Assembly: GCF_964059085.1 (NCBI RefSeq)
Contig: NZ_OZ060398.1
Location: forward strand, 476,093 to 540,092
Source of the DNA: Buchnera aphidicola (Mindarus abietinus)
GTDB lineage: Bacteria; Pseudomonadota; Gammaproteobacteria; Enterobacterales; Enterobacteriaceae
Reading direction: 5' to 3'
DNA: 64,000 nt
Each line of letters starts with the position of its first letter. Within the stretch, counting starts at the first letter, position 1. A program made the position numbers and the translations under genes. The notes under the pieces are model-generated. The model was not told the DNA's origin. It ran no database searches and was given only the letters and a program-made list of their open reading frames with translations. Of the stretch, positions 48,062 to 58,158 are shown piece after piece.

Positions 48062-48988
48062 ATGACTATTAATTTATTAAAAAAAAAAATAAGGATAGCT
48101 ACTAGAAAGAGCCCTCTTGCTCTATTTCAAGCTATGTATGTTAAAAAAAAGTTAATTTCTATTTTTCCAAATTTATTAATTACTATTATTCCTATAATTA
48201 CTCATGGTGATAAATTTTTAAATGCTTCTTTTATCAAATCCAATGGGAAGGGAGTATTTATTAAAGAATTAGAAATAGCATTGCTTCAAAATAAAGCAGA
48301 TATTGCTATTCATTCAGTAAAAGATATTCCTATGAATATTCATAAAAATTTAAGTTTAGCTTGTATTTGTAAAAGAGATAATCCTCTGGATGCTCTTATA
48401 TCAAAGAATTATAAAAATATTAATGAACTTCCGAAAAATGCTGTAATAGGTACATCTAGTTTAAGGAGAAAATTTCAACTTATGAATTATCGTCAAGATT
48501 TAATTATCTCTCCTTTAAGAGGAAATATTGAAACTAGATTAAAAAAATTAGATAAAGGAAAATATGATGCTATTGTTTTAGCTGCTGCAGGATTAAAAAG
48601 ATTAGGGTTACAAAAGAGAATCTCTTATTTGATACCTCCAGAACTATCTCTTCCGCCTTGTGGACAAGGCGCTATTGGTATTGAATGCAGAATAAAAGAT
48701 AGAGATCTTATAACTATTTTAGAAAAAATACATCATTATAAAAGTAAAATTTTAATTCAAGCTGAAAGAGCTTTCTGTAAGAAATTATTGATAGGTTGTC
48801 AACTTCCTGTAGGAAGTTATGCTATTTTAAAAAAAGAAAAAATATGGTTAAGAACTTTTATTAGTTCTTTTGATGGAAAAGATATAATTAAAGGAGAGAA
48901 AATCGGTTCGGTAAACGACGCTAAAAAAATAGGTTATGGATTAGCATCTGAATTACTAAAAAAAGGAGCAAAAAAAATTTTACGTTAA
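48062..48988 (+). CDS. hemC: Porphobilinogen deaminase
   Basis: HemC joins four porphobilinogen units into hydroxymethylbilane. The 308-residue protein has [15 protein letters not shown] near residue 10, the catalytic Asp88 in [18 protein letters not shown] near residue 130, and Cys246 in LIGCQLPVG, which carries the dipyrromethane cofactor. Length is close to E. coli (313). Codons 7-9 lie in an A11 run at 48079-48089. hemD follows after 21 bases. Confidence 0.97.
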   Translation: MTINLLKKKIRIATRKSPLALFQAMYVKKKLISIFPNLLITIIPIITHGDKFLNASFIKSNGKGVFIKELEIALLQNKADIAIHSVKDIPMNIHKNLSLACICKRDNPLDALISKNYKNINELPKNAVIGTSSLRRKFQLMNYRQDLIISPLRGNIETRLKKLDKGKYDAIVLAAAGLKRLGLQKRISYLIPPELSLPPCGQGAIGIECRIKDRDLITILEKIHHYKSKILIQAERAFCKKLLIGCQLPVGSYAILKKEKIWLRTFISSFDGKDIIKGEKIGSVNDAKKIGYGLASELLKKGAKKILR

Positions 48989-49009
48989 TAATTAATTTTT
49001 TTAAAAAAT

Positions 49010-49777
49010 ATGAAAATATTAATAACTCGACCTTCTTCTGAAGGAGAAAAATTAGTTAAATATTTATCTAAATTTAAAATTTTAGCTTATAATTTTCCAT
49101 TAATAGATTTTTTTCCTTTACCAGACTTAAATATTTTTTTAAAAGAAATAAATTTTTTTAAAAAGAATGACATTCTATGTGCTTTATCTAAAAAGTCAGT
49201 TTTTTATGCTTCTAAATTTTTAAAAGAAAAAAAAATGGTTTGGCCAAATAATATTTCTTATTACGCTATTGGACATAGCACAGCTATTAGCTTAGCATAT
49301 CATGCTAAAAAAAATGTACAATTTCCATTAATTCAAGAGAATAGTGAAAATTTATTTCATTTAATATCCAAAGAAAAAATAAATAATAAAAAAATTATTA
49401 TTTTAAAAGCATTTTCTTCTTTAAATATATTAGAAAAAAAACTTAAAATGAAAGGAGCAAAAGTTAAAGTTATAAATTGTTATAAAAGTATTTCAAAATA
49501 TAAAAAAAAAGAAAAAAAATTTAAGAATTTTAAATTTGATGTAATTATCATTACAAGCACATTAATATTAAAAGAATTATATAATTTTTTTTTAATAGAA
49601 AATAAAAAAGATTGGATATTAAACTGTATAATGTTAGTTATTAGTAATAGAATAGCAAATAAAGCTAGGAGTTTTGGTTGGAAAAAAATTATTATTACTA
49701 ATAGTATTCAAGGTAAAGAAATTAAAAAAATAATATCAAAAATAAAAAATAATTTTGATCGGCGAAAGAGGATTTGA
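49010..49777 (+). CDS. hemD: Uroporphyrinogen-III synthase
   Basis: HemD cyclises hydroxymethylbilane to uroporphyrinogen III, the branch point to siroheme and heme. The 255-residue protein is diverged, as is normal for the family, but has ILITRPSSEGEKLVKYL at the start, the FPLIDFFP segment, YAIGHSTAISLA near residue 86 and the IIITSTLILKEL segment. The last six codons (DRRKRI and stop) run into tRNA-Pro on the opposite strand, overlapping it by 19 bases. With hemC it probably serves siroheme for sulfite reductase. Confidence 0.92.
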   Translation: MKILITRPSSEGEKLVKYLSKFKILAYNFPLIDFFPLPDLNIFLKEINFFKKNDILCALSKKSVFYASKFLKEKKMVWPNNISYYAIGHSTAISLAYHAKKNVQFPLIQENSENLFHLISKEKINNKKIIILKAFSSLNILEKKLKMKGAKVKVINCYKSISKYKKKEKKFKNFKFDVIIITSTLILKELYNFFLIENKKDWILNCIMLVISNRIANKARSFGWKKIIITNSIQGKEIKKIISKIKNNFDRRKRI

Positions 49778-49832
49778 ACCTCTGACCTACTGGTCCCAAA
49801 CCAGTTGCGCTACCAAGCTGCGCTACTCGCCG
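49759..49832 (-). tRNA. tRNA-Pro (TGG)
   Basis: In minus-strand sense the acceptor stem CGGCGAG pairs with TTCGCCG, with one G-U pair. The anticodon loop TTTGGGA gives anticodon TGG, and the T loop is GGTTCAAATC. The discriminator is A. It is the last tRNA of an Arg-His-Pro cluster, which corresponds to E. coli argX-hisR-leuT-proM without leuT. Its 3' end overlaps the end of convergent hemD. Confidence 0.96.
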
Positions 49833-49879
49833 AACATAAAAAATTATTTTTTATTTTGTTTATACTTTTTTAAGTAAAT

Positions 49880-49956
49880 TGGGGTGGTTAATGGGGGTTG
49901 AACCCATGACCGCTGGAATCACAATCCAGAGCTCTACCAACTGAGCTATAACCACC
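49880..49956 (-). tRNA. tRNA-His (GTG)
   Basis: The minus-strand sequence GGTGGTTATAGCTCAG opens the tRNA, with the extra 5' G(-1) typical of tRNA-His paired to C73. The anticodon loop TTGTGAT gives anticodon GTG, and the T loop is GGTTCAACCC. CCA is encoded at 49882-49880 in minus sense. It lies between tRNA-Pro and tRNA-Arg. Confidence 0.97.
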
Positions 49957-49969
49957 AAATTTTTTCTTT

Positions 49970-50043
49970 TGCGCCTGACAGGATTTGAACCTGATACCTC
50001 TACCTTCGGAGGGTAGTGCTCTATCCAACTGAGCTACAGGCGC
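49970..50043 (-). tRNA. tRNA-Arg (CCG)
   Basis: In minus-strand sense GCGCCTG pairs with CAGGCGC, the anticodon loop CTCCGAA gives anticodon CCG, and the T loop is GGTTCAAATC. It is the first gene of the Arg-His-Pro cluster and corresponds to E. coli argX. The codon it reads, CGG, must be very rare in these AT-rich genes, yet the tRNA is intact. Confidence 0.96.
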
Positions 50044-50057
50044 GTAGCTACAGTTTT

Positions 50058-50063
50058 ATTATA
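50058..50063 (-). promoter_or_regulatory. -10 element of the tRNA-Arg-His-Pro cluster
   Basis: A perfect TATAAT on the minus strand lies 14 bases before the tRNA-Arg 5' end. The -35 region is only T-rich. The element would place transcription start just before the tRNA, as for tRNA-Asn. Confidence 0.5.
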
Positions 50064-50244
50064 TTTATTTAAAAAATAAATAAAAAAATTAAACAAATTA
50101 CATTGTACTATTTGTTGATATCAATGTCTAATATATTTTTTTAAAAAATAAAAATATTTATTTTATAAATATTTTTTTATTACAATTTTAAAGAAGTAAT
50201 ATTCATATCTAGTTAGTATTACCGCTATACTATAAAATTTTTTA

Positions 50245-51504
50245 TTAAGATCTTTTCATCATATCAAAAAACTCATTGTTTGTTTTTGTCATAGATAATT
50301 TGTCAATTAAAAATTCCATGGCATCAATTTCACTCATCGGATGAATAATTTTTCTTAAAATCCACATTTTTTGTAACTCATCAGGAACTGTTAATAATTC
50401 TTCTTTTCTAGTACCGGAACGATTATAATCAATTGCCGGAAAAACTCTTTTTTCAGCTATTTTTCTAGACAATGGTAACTCCATATTTCCAGTGCCTTTA
50501 AATTCTTCATAAATTACTTCATCCATTTTAGATCCTGTATCAACTAAAGCCGTTGCAATAATTGTTAAACTACCTCCTTCTTCTACATTTCTAGCAGCAC
50601 CAAAAAAACGTTTGGGACGATGTAAAGCATTAGCATCGACTCCACCTGTTAAAACTTTTCCAGAAGCAGGAACAACTGTATTATATGCTCTAGCTAATCT
50701 AGTAATAGAATCTAAAAGAATAATAACATCTTTTTTATGTTCCACTAGTCGTTTAGCTTTTTCAATTACCATCTCTGCAACTTGGACATGTCTTGAAGCT
50801 GGTTCATCGAATGTTGATGCCACTACTTCTCCTTTAACTAATCGTTGCATCTCTGTAACTTCTTCTGGTCTCTCATCAATCAATAAAACCATTAATAAAC
50901 AATCTGAATGATTATAAGCAATACTTTGAGCTATATTTTGTAAAAGCATAGTTTTTCCAGCTTTAGGCGGAGCTACTATTAATCCTCTTTGTCCTCTTCC
51001 AATTGGAGAGGCTAAATCAAGAACTCGGGCTGTTAAATCTTCTTTTGATCCATTTCCTCTTTCCATACGTAAACGAGAATTAGCATGTAGAGGAGTTAAA
51101 TTTTCAAATAAAATTTTGCTACGAGAATTTTCGGGTTTATCAAAATTAACTAAATTTACTTTTAAAAGAGCAAAGTAACGTTCTCCTTCCTTTGGAGGAC
51201 GTATTTTTCCAGAAATAGTATCTCCTGTACGTAAATTAAATCTTCTTATTTGACTTGGAGAAACATATATATCATCGGGTCCAGCTAAATAAGAACTATC
51301 TGCAGAACGTAAAAATCCGAATCCGTCCTGTAATATCTCTAAAACACCATTCCCGAATATATCTTCTCCACTTTTTGAATGCTGTTTTAGGATAGAAAAA
51401 ATGATATCTTGCTTGCGCATACGTGCTAAATTTTCCAATCCTATTTTTTCGCCAAGAGTAATTAGTTCAGAAACTGGCGTGTTTTTTAATTCGGTAAGGT
51501 TCAT
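50245..51504 (-). CDS. rho: Transcription termination factor Rho
   Basis: Rho is the hexameric RNA helicase that ends transcription at factor-dependent sites. The 419-residue protein equals the E. coli length. It has an N-terminal [15 protein letters not shown] domain, the RNA-binding cold-shock region GFGFLRS and [18 protein letters not shown], Walker [10 protein letters not shown] near residue 177, [13 protein letters not shown] near residue 211 and the Q-loop and R-loop segments. It is one of the least diverged proteins here. Its retention agrees with the shortage of GC-rich intrinsic terminators. Confidence 0.99.
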   Translation of the reverse strand: MNLTELKNTPVSELITLGEKIGLENLARMRKQDIIFSILKQHSKSGEDIFGNGVLEILQDGFGFLRSADSSYLAGPDDIYVSPSQIRRFNLRTGDTISGKIRPPKEGERYFALLKVNLVNFDKPENSRSKILFENLTPLHANSRLRMERGNGSKEDLTARVLDLASPIGRGQRGLIVAPPKAGKTMLLQNIAQSIAYNHSDCLLMVLLIDERPEEVTEMQRLVKGEVVASTFDEPASRHVQVAEMVIEKAKRLVEHKKDVIILLDSITRLARAYNTVVPASGKVLTGGVDANALHRPKRFFGAARNVEEGGSLTIIATALVDTGSKMDEVIYEEFKGTGNMELPLSRKIAEKRVFPAIDYNRSGTRKEELLTVPDELQKMWILRKIIHPMSEIDAMEFLIDKLSMTKTNNEFFDMMKRS

Positions 51505-51663
51505 AATGATGGATGCTTAAAAACTTGAAGTAAATATTTTGAAGTTTTTACTACGAAAAGTTTTATTTTTTAAATAAGTAAGCATTTTTGAAAGTAAAAA
51601 ATATTTTTTTTAAGATTAATTTTTTACATATTTTTTTTTAATTTAAAATTTAAATTTTTTTAT

Positions 51664-51996
51664 TTAATTAATATAGGTATCTAAAAATTCTTTTAATTGA
51701 GATTTAGAAATAGCTCCTACTTTAGTAGCTATTAGCTTTCCTTTATTAAATAACAAAAGAGTAGGTATACCTTTAATTGAATATTTTGGTGCAGTATTTG
51801 GATTTTCATCAATATTAATTTTAAATATTTTAATTTTATTTATATATAATTTTGCTATTTCTTCTAAAATAGGAGCCAAAATCTTACATGGATTGCACCA
51901 ATCTGCCCAAAAATCTATTAAACACATTCCTTTTTCTTCTAATACTTTTTTTTGAAATTCAGAATCATTTAAATTAGTAATTATACTATTGTTCAT
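51664..51996 (-). CDS. trxA: Thioredoxin with CNPC active site
   Basis: TrxA is the general dithiol reductant for ribonucleotide reductase, PAPS reductase and other proteins. The 110-residue protein has the thioredoxin fold, with [11 protein letters not shown] near residue 28, the cis-proline segment KGIPTLLLF near residue 75 and a final helix. The active-site dipeptide is Asn-Pro (Cys34-Cys37), where E. coli has Gly-Pro. rho lies downstream, as in enterobacteria, and rep upstream. Confidence 0.97.
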   Translation of the reverse strand: MNNSIITNLNDSEFQKKVLEEKGMCLIDFWADWCNPCKILAPILEEIAKLYINKIKIFKINIDENPNTAPKYSIKGIPTLLLFNKGKLIATKVGAISKSQLKEFLDTYIN

Positions 51997-52230
51997 ATTG
52001 TTCCTTAAATAAAATGTTTTACAATAATTATATTTACATGTTAATCAATTATTATTTATTAAAAATAATTTTTTTGAATATTAAAGTTAAAAAATACTAA
52101 TAAATTTTTCTTTAATTTTAATAAATAAAATAAATAAATTATTTTTTATTTTTTAATTATAACATAATGTATTTATAATATACAGAAGAATACTTCTCAT
52201 ATTTAATTTTGATTTTTTCAAAAAAAAAAT

Positions 52231-54249
52231 TTAAAAATTATTTTTTTTTAAATTTTTTTGAATAATATTTTTTAAATTCTGTATGTGAAAAAACTTTTTA
52301 GAAAAATTTTTTTTTTCAAAAAAATTTTTTTTATCCCAACAAATATCTTTTTTCGGTAACTCAAATAAGAATCTACTAGGTACTGTATATTTTTTTTTTC
52401 CATTTATTTTTCTGGTTTTAGAATAACTTAAAAATAATTCTTTTTTTGCTCTGGTTATTCCTACATAAATTAATCTTCTTTCTTCATCAATTTCATTTTT
52501 ACATTCAATTGAATAATAGGGAATAATACCTTCTTCTAAACCAATAATAAAAACATAAGAAAACTCTAATCCTTTTGAAGAATGTAGAGTCATTATTTGT
52601 ACTTTTTGATTATTTTCATTTATTTTTTGATCATTAATTTCAGAGTGTATTAAATAAGAAATAATTTTTGATAAATCTGATTTAGATTTTATAGTATTTT
52701 TAATTAAAATATTACTAAGTACATTTAGAAAACTATTTATATTTTTTATTTTTTTTTGTATAACTTCTTTATTTTTTTTAGATGATTTTAACCAATCTTC
52801 ATAACCAATTATAGAAACTATTTTTTTTAGTGCCTGTAAAGGGTTTTTATTAAAAAAAATGATAAGTTTATTTATTAAATAATAAAAATCTTTTAATTTT
52901 TTTAAAAGACTATCTTTAATTTTTATTTGAATATTTAATTCATTAATAGAAGAAAATAAACTTTTTTTGTTAATTTTTGCCCATTTTTTTAATTCATTTA
53001 AGGTTTTTGCTCCAATTCTTCTCGATGGAATATTAATTATTTTTAAAAAAGAAAAATTATCATCTTGATCTGCTATTAAACGAAAATAATGTATTAAATG
53101 TATTATTTCTGTACTTTTGTGAAATGAAGTTTCAGATGAAATTTTATAAGGTATATTATTTTTTAAAAGAATTTCTTTTAATATTTTAGATTGATAATTG
53201 CTTCGATATAAAATAGCATAATCATTATATTTTGTTTTATTATTCAATTGATGATTTTTTAAAAAATTAATGATCTTTTTTGCTTCGTCTATTTCATTAT
53301 TTCCTTCTAAAATTTGTATTTGAGATCCATATTCTGATTTAGAGAACAATTTTTTATAAAAAATATGAGGATTATTTGAAATTAAAGTATTAGCAACATG
53401 TAAAATTCTCCCAGAAGAACGATAGTTGTGTTCCATCATTATTACCTTTATATTTGGAAAATCTTTACTTAATAAAAAAATATTTTTTGGTTTAGCACCT
53501 CTCCATGAATAAATAGACTGATCATCATCTCCTACTAAAGTAAAATTTGAGTTATTATTATTCAATTGTTTAATTAATTCATATTGACTGAGATTAGTAT
53601 CTTGATATTCATCAACCAATAAATAATTAATTTTTTTTTTCCATCGATTTCGTATATTTAAATTTTCTTTTAATAAAATAGTAGGTAAAAAAATTAAATC
53701 ATCAAAATCTAATTTATTTAATGATTGAATATATATTTGATAAGATTGGTAATAATTAAAAAAAATTATTTCTGATTTTTTTTTAAAAAAATGAACTGTT
53801 TCAGGTATCAATAATTCATTTTTCCATTTAGAAATACAAAAAATTAGTTTTTTTAAAAAAAAAATATTTTTTTTAAAATTATTATGTACTATTTTTTTTA
53901 AAATAAATATTTTTTCCTCTTCATTAATTAAAGAAAAATTTTTTTTTATTTTTAAATTTTTTAGTTCAGAATTTATAATTTTTAAGCCCAAAGCATGAAA
54001 TGTTGAAAATGTAACATGTTTTAAATCTTCAAAGTTATTTTTTTTAAATATTTTATATTTCATTTCTATTGCTGCTTTATTAGTAAATGTTAATGCTACT
54101 ATCTTTTTAGCATTAAAATTACAGTTTTGAACTAAATGAATTATTTTATTAATAATTACTTTAGTTTTTCCAGATCCTGCTCCTGCTAATATTAAACAGG
54201 GTCCTTTGATATAATTAATAGCTTTCTTTTGACTGAAATTTAAATTCAT
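52231..54249 (-). CDS. rep: ATP-dependent DNA helicase Rep
   Basis: Rep is a 3'-5' superfamily 1 helicase that helps replication forks pass bound proteins. The 672-residue protein equals E. coli length (673). It has MNLNFSQKKAINYI (Q motif), Walker A LAGAGSGKT near residue 21, DEYQDTN near residue 213, GDDDQSIYSWRGA near residue 240, and motif VI RRLIYVGITRAKKELFLSY near residue 578. The rare C-terminal end is lysine-rich. Several T10 runs on the plus strand lie inside it. ilvC is upstream, with a strong hairpin between. Confidence 0.97.
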   Translation of the reverse strand: MNLNFSQKKAINYIKGPCLILAGAGSGKTKVIINKIIHLVQNCNFNAKKIVALTFTNKAAIEMKYKIFKKNNFEDLKHVTFSTFHALGLKIINSELKNLKIKKNFSLINEEEKIFILKKIVHNNFKKNIFFLKKLIFCISKWKNELLIPETVHFFKKKSEIIFFNYYQSYQIYIQSLNKLDFDDLIFLPTILLKENLNIRNRWKKKINYLLVDEYQDTNLSQYELIKQLNNNNSNFTLVGDDDQSIYSWRGAKPKNIFLLSKDFPNIKVIMMEHNYRSSGRILHVANTLISNNPHIFYKKLFSKSEYGSQIQILEGNNEIDEAKKIINFLKNHQLNNKTKYNDYAILYRSNYQSKILKEILLKNNIPYKISSETSFHKSTEIIHLIHYFRLIADQDDNFSFLKIINIPSRRIGAKTLNELKKWAKINKKSLFSSINELNIQIKIKDSLLKKLKDFYYLINKLIIFFNKNPLQALKKIVSIIGYEDWLKSSKKNKEVIQKKIKNINSFLNVLSNILIKNTIKSKSDLSKIISYLIHSEINDQKINENNQKVQIMTLHSSKGLEFSYVFIIGLEEGIIPYYSIECKNEIDEERRLIYVGITRAKKELFLSYSKTRKINGKKKYTVPSRFLFELPKKDICWDKKNFFEKKNFSKKFFHIQNLKNIIQKNLKKNNF

Positions 54250-54300
54250 AATATTTTTAAAATTAATTTTATAAATTTATAGATTATTATTTTTAAGTTA

Positions 54301-54346
54301 AAAAAAATTGTAACATGTTGTTAAAACAACATGTTACAATTTTTTT
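54301..54346 (-). terminator. 22-bp hairpin terminator at the end of ilvC
   Basis: Bases 54301-54322 are perfectly complementary to 54325-54346, with only two bases between. In the minus-strand transcript the stem (core AACATGTTGTT/AACAACATGTT) is followed by a U8 run, a good intrinsic terminator. Its far arm touches the TAA stop codon of ilvC. It separates ilvDC from rep. Confidence 0.8.
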
Positions 54347-55806
54347 TAAGAACATTTCATTTCTTTCATATATAAACGTAATTTTTTACCTATAATTTCA
54401 ATAGGATGTTGCATGATTTTTTCTAACATTTCTTGAAGTTTTTCATTTTCTATATTTTTTTCAATTAATATAGATCCTAAATCAGTTTTTTTTAGTTCTT
54501 TACTAAATTGTTTTAAAATTGGATAAGCTTTTTTAGAAAAAATATAATTTCCATATTCTGCAGTATCTGATATAACTAGATTCATTTCATATAATTTTTT
54601 TCTAGCAATCGTATTAGCAATTAAGGGTAGTTCATGTAATGATTCATAATATGCTGATTCTTCTAAAATTCCAGTTTCAATCATAATTTCAAAAGCTAAT
54701 TCAACTCCAGCTTTTATAATTGCAATCATGAATAAACCCTTATTAAAAAAATCAATTTCTTTAATATCATTTTTATAAATTAAAGATTTCTCAAAAGTAC
54801 TATTTTTGGTATTTTTTCTTTCAGAAAATAAGATTAAATCTTTATTTTCCCAATCTTCCATCATTTTTTTAGAAAAAGATCCAGAAATAATTTTATCCAT
54901 ATGTTCTCTAAATAAAGGAGTTAATAAAATTTTTAATTTGTTAGAAATTTCTATAACTCTATTTTTTTGAGAATTAGATAATTTATTCAGCATTAATGTA
55001 ATACCACCAACTTTTAAGGAAGTGGTAATGACTTCCCAACCATACTGCACTAATTTACTAGCGTATTCTTCATTATGTCCATCTTCTAACAATTTTTCAA
55101 AGCATACTAAAGAACCAGTTTGTAACAGTCCACACAATATCGTTTGTTCCCCCATTAAATCAGATTTAACTTCTGCCGAAAAAGAAGAATATAATACTCC
55201 TGCTTTATGTCCTCCTATTCCCACTGCCCAAGCTTTTGCTATATTTAAGCCTTTTTTTTGTGCATCATTTTTTTTATGAACAGCAATTAAAGTCGGTACT
55301 CCAAAATTTTTTTTGAATTCTTCTCGAACCTCAGTGCCTGGAGATTTAGGAGCTACCATAATAACAGTAATATCATTTCTAATAACTTCTCCCATTTCTA
55401 CAATATTAAACCCATGGGAATAACCTAAAATTGATTTTCTTTTCATCAAAGGTTGTATTTCTTTTACAACATTTGAATGTTGTTTGTCAGGAGTTAGATT
55501 AATAACGAGATCTGCATCGGGAATCAAATTTTTATAATTATCTACTTTAAATCCATATTTTTTTGCTCTATTAAAAGATTTATTTTTTTTATTAAGAGAT
55601 GTATCTCTAAGAGCATAAGAAATATTTAGCCCTGAATCTCGCATATTTAAACCTTGATTTAATCCTTGAGAACCACAACCAATAATAACTATTTTTTTGT
55701 TTTTTAAATGCTTAACACCTTCAGAAAATTCGGTTTTTTTCATAAATCGACATGTTCTTAACTCTATATTTTTTTCTCGAAAATTTAAATTATTAAAGTA
55801 ATTCAT
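54346..55806 (-). CDS. ilvC: Ketol-acid reductoisomerase
   Basis: IlvC converts acetohydroxy acids to dihydroxy acids in isoleucine and valine synthesis, using NADPH. At 486 residues it is the long, class II enterobacterial form (E. coli 491) with a duplicated C-terminal knotted domain. It has the Rossmann segment [20 protein letters not shown] near residue 35, [14 protein letters not shown] near residue 150, and the metal-binding [11 protein letters not shown] and [24 protein letters not shown] segments. It lies 77 bases downstream of ilvD in the same direction, so both are probably co-transcribed. Confidence 0.98.
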   Translation of the reverse strand: MNYFNNLNFREKNIELRTCRFMKKTEFSEGVKHLKNKKIVIIGCGSQGLNQGLNMRDSGLNISYALRDTSLNKKNKSFNRAKKYGFKVDNYKNLIPDADLVINLTPDKQHSNVVKEIQPLMKRKSILGYSHGFNIVEMGEVIRNDITVIMVAPKSPGTEVREEFKKNFGVPTLIAVHKKNDAQKKGLNIAKAWAVGIGGHKAGVLYSSFSAEVKSDLMGEQTILCGLLQTGSLVCFEKLLEDGHNEEYASKLVQYGWEVITTSLKVGGITLMLNKLSNSQKNRVIEISNKLKILLTPLFREHMDKIISGSFSKKMMEDWENKDLILFSERKNTKNSTFEKSLIYKNDIKEIDFFNKGLFMIAIIKAGVELAFEIMIETGILEESAYYESLHELPLIANTIARKKLYEMNLVISDTAEYGNYIFSKKAYPILKQFSKELKKTDLGSILIEKNIENEKLQEMLEKIMQHPIEIIGKKLRLYMKEMKCS

Positions 55807-55883
55807 TTAAATTTTTTCCTTATTTTTTATGAAACAAATTAAATATTCTTTTATTATTTTTTTAATAATTTTTTTTTTATATC

Positions 55884-57725
55884 TTAAAAATCTTTTTTTC
55901 TTATAGCACCTTTATCAGCACTTGTAGCTAATAAAGCATAAGCTTTCAATGCTAAAGATACATTTCTTTTTCTAAAAATAGGAGTATAAGCTAATTTACC
56001 TCTTTTTTCTTCTTCTTTTCTTCTAAATATTAGTTCTTTTTCAGAAAGAAGAACATTAATACTTCTTTTTTTAATATCGATTAAAATAATATCTCCATTT
56101 TTAATTAAAGCTATATTTCCTTTTTCAGCAGCTTCAGGAGAAATATGTCCTATAGATAATCCTGATGTCCCTCCCGAAAATCTTCCATCTGTAATTAAAG
56201 CACATTTTGTATCTAATTTCATAGCTTTTAAATGGGTAGTTGGATATAGCATTTCTTGCATTCCTGGACCACCTTTAGGTCCTTCATATCGGATTATTAA
56301 AACATCTCCTTCTGATATTTTTTTTTCTAAAATTAAATCTATCGCTTCTTCTTGACTTTCACAAATAACAGCAAAACCACGAAATATTAAATTTTTTTCG
56401 TTTACTCCTGCGGTTTTCACAACACAACCGTTTTCAGCTATATTTCCATATAAAATTGCTAATCCTCCATCATTACTATAAGCGGAATCAATATCTCGAA
56501 TGCATCCTTTTTTTCTATCTGTATCTAAATTTGACCATCTGAAAGATTGAGAAAATGGTTTAATAGTATTAATTCCTTTAGGGCCTGCTCGAAACATATC
56601 AAGGATTCTTTTATTTTTCGTACTTAATATTGAATATTTTTTAATTGTTTCTTTTAAAGTCAAATTTAATATATTTTTTGTATTTGTCTTAAGTAATTTT
56701 GTTTTATTTAGTTCAGATAAAAGACTGAATACCCCCCCAGCTTTATGAAAGTCTTCCATGTGATATTTTGCGTGATTCGGAGATAATTTACATAAGTTAG
56801 GTGTCTTTCTAGACAAATAATCTATGTCTTGCATATTAAAAGAGATATTTCCTTCTTGAGCGGCTGCTAATAAGTGTAATACTGTATTAGTGGATCCTCC
56901 CATTGATATATCCAGTATCATTGCATTATGAAAAGATTCTTTAGAAGCTATCTTTCTTGGAAGAAATTTTATTTCATTATTTATGTAGTATTCTTTTGTA
57001 TTTTTAACTATAGTTTTTCCTGCTTTAATAAATAGTTTTTTTCTATCTATATGAGTAGCTAGTAAAGTACCATTTCCTGGAAATGCCAATCCTAATACTT
57101 CCATTAAACAATTCATAGAATTTGCTGTAAATAGTCCTGAACAAGAACCACAAGTAGGACAAGCATTTTTTTCTATGTTATCTTGTAATAAATCATCTTT
57201 TTTATTATTAAATCCCTGTAGAATGGCATTTACTAAATCTATTTTTTGATATTTTTTTTGATTTTTTATTTTTCCAGCTTCCATGGGGCCACCAGAAACA
57301 AAAACTGCTGGAATATTCAATCGCATAGCCGCCATTAACATACCAGGAGTGATTTTATCACAATTAGAAATACAAACCATTGCATCCACACAGTGCCCAT
57401 TAATGACATATTCAATTGAATCAGCTATTAATTCTCTTGATGGTAGCGAATAAAGCATACCCGAGTGTCCCATAGCTATTCCGTCATCAATAGCTATTGT
57501 GTTAAATTCTTTAGCAACACCTCCTTGTTTATTAATTTCTTTTGAAATTAATTGTCCCACTCTTCTAAGGTGAATATGACCAGGAACAAATTCAGTAAAA
57601 GAGTTTACTACAGCTATAATAGGTTTATTAAAATCTTCATTTTTCATACCAGTAGCTCTCCATAAAGCACGAGCTCCTGTCATGTTTTTACCTTTTGTTG
57701 TTACATTTGAACGATAATTAGGCAT
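55884..57725 (-). CDS. ilvD: Dihydroxy-acid dehydratase
   Basis: IlvD dehydrates dihydroxy acids to the 2-keto acids of isoleucine and valine synthesis with an iron-sulfur cluster. The 613-residue protein (E. coli 616) has [22 protein letters not shown] near residue 120, [20 protein letters not shown] near residue 190 and the C-terminal [12 protein letters not shown] motif near residue 515; the cluster cysteines are intact. ilvC follows. An imperfect palindrome ATTCTTA-GT-TAAGAAT lies just before the start, with no clear attenuator. Confidence 0.98.
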   Translation of the reverse strand: MPNYRSNVTTKGKNMTGARALWRATGMKNEDFNKPIIAVVNSFTEFVPGHIHLRRVGQLISKEINKQGGVAKEFNTIAIDDGIAMGHSGMLYSLPSRELIADSIEYVINGHCVDAMVCISNCDKITPGMLMAAMRLNIPAVFVSGGPMEAGKIKNQKKYQKIDLVNAILQGFNNKKDDLLQDNIEKNACPTCGSCSGLFTANSMNCLMEVLGLAFPGNGTLLATHIDRKKLFIKAGKTIVKNTKEYYINNEIKFLPRKIASKESFHNAMILDISMGGSTNTVLHLLAAAQEGNISFNMQDIDYLSRKTPNLCKLSPNHAKYHMEDFHKAGGVFSLLSELNKTKLLKTNTKNILNLTLKETIKKYSILSTKNKRILDMFRAGPKGINTIKPFSQSFRWSNLDTDRKKGCIRDIDSAYSNDGGLAILYGNIAENGCVVKTAGVNEKNLIFRGFAVICESQEEAIDLILEKKISEGDVLIIRYEGPKGGPGMQEMLYPTTHLKAMKLDTKCALITDGRFSGGTSGLSIGHISPEAAEKGNIALIKNGDIILIDIKKRSINVLLSEKELIFRRKEEEKRGKLAYTPIFRKRNVSLALKAYALLATSADKGAIRKKDF

Positions 57726-57872
57726 ATAATATATTCTTAGTTAAGAATTTAGAGTGAATGTTGTTTTAAACATATGATAATAAGTTTATTGGAAATAACC
57801 TTAATTAAAATGTTAGGAAAGATTTTTTATGAAAAAACTTATATATAAAAATTAGATAAATTTTTTAATTTT

Positions 57873-57947
57873 TGGCAGGGATGGAGGGATTTGAACCCCC
57901 AACCATTGGTTTTGGAGACCAACATTCTACCGTTGAACTACATCCCT
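57873..57947 (-). tRNA. tRNA-Trp (CCA)
   Basis: In minus-strand sense the acceptor stem AGGGATG pairs with CATCCCT, the D arm is TAGTTCAACGGTAGAATG, the anticodon loop CTCCAAA gives anticodon CCA, and the T loop is GGTTCAAATC. The discriminator G at 57876 is followed by an encoded CCA (57875-57873). It lies between divergent iscS and ilvD. Confidence 0.97.
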
Positions 57948-58158
57948 ATCTTAATTAAAAATTTTTATAGATTTTTTTAAGGTAAAAACTATACCATTGA
58001 TTTTTAACTTTATCTAGTAAATATAATAAAATTTTTTTTTAAATTATAGAAAAAATATAAAAATTATAAATAACATATATTTTCTAATAAAAAATTAACT
58101 TTTTTATGTAAAAATACTAAAATTATTAACATATTAATATCTTAAAAATGAGAAGAAA

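Noticed and set aside
49883..49956. tRNA-His first seemed to lack the extra 5' G
   Set aside because: Realigning the acceptor stem with E. coli tRNA-His shows that the first G is G(-1), paired to C73, with CCA encoded after it.
55022..55279. Plus-strand frame inside ilvC with several cysteines
   Set aside because: It is the antisense of conserved ilvC codons; the cysteine pattern follows from that.
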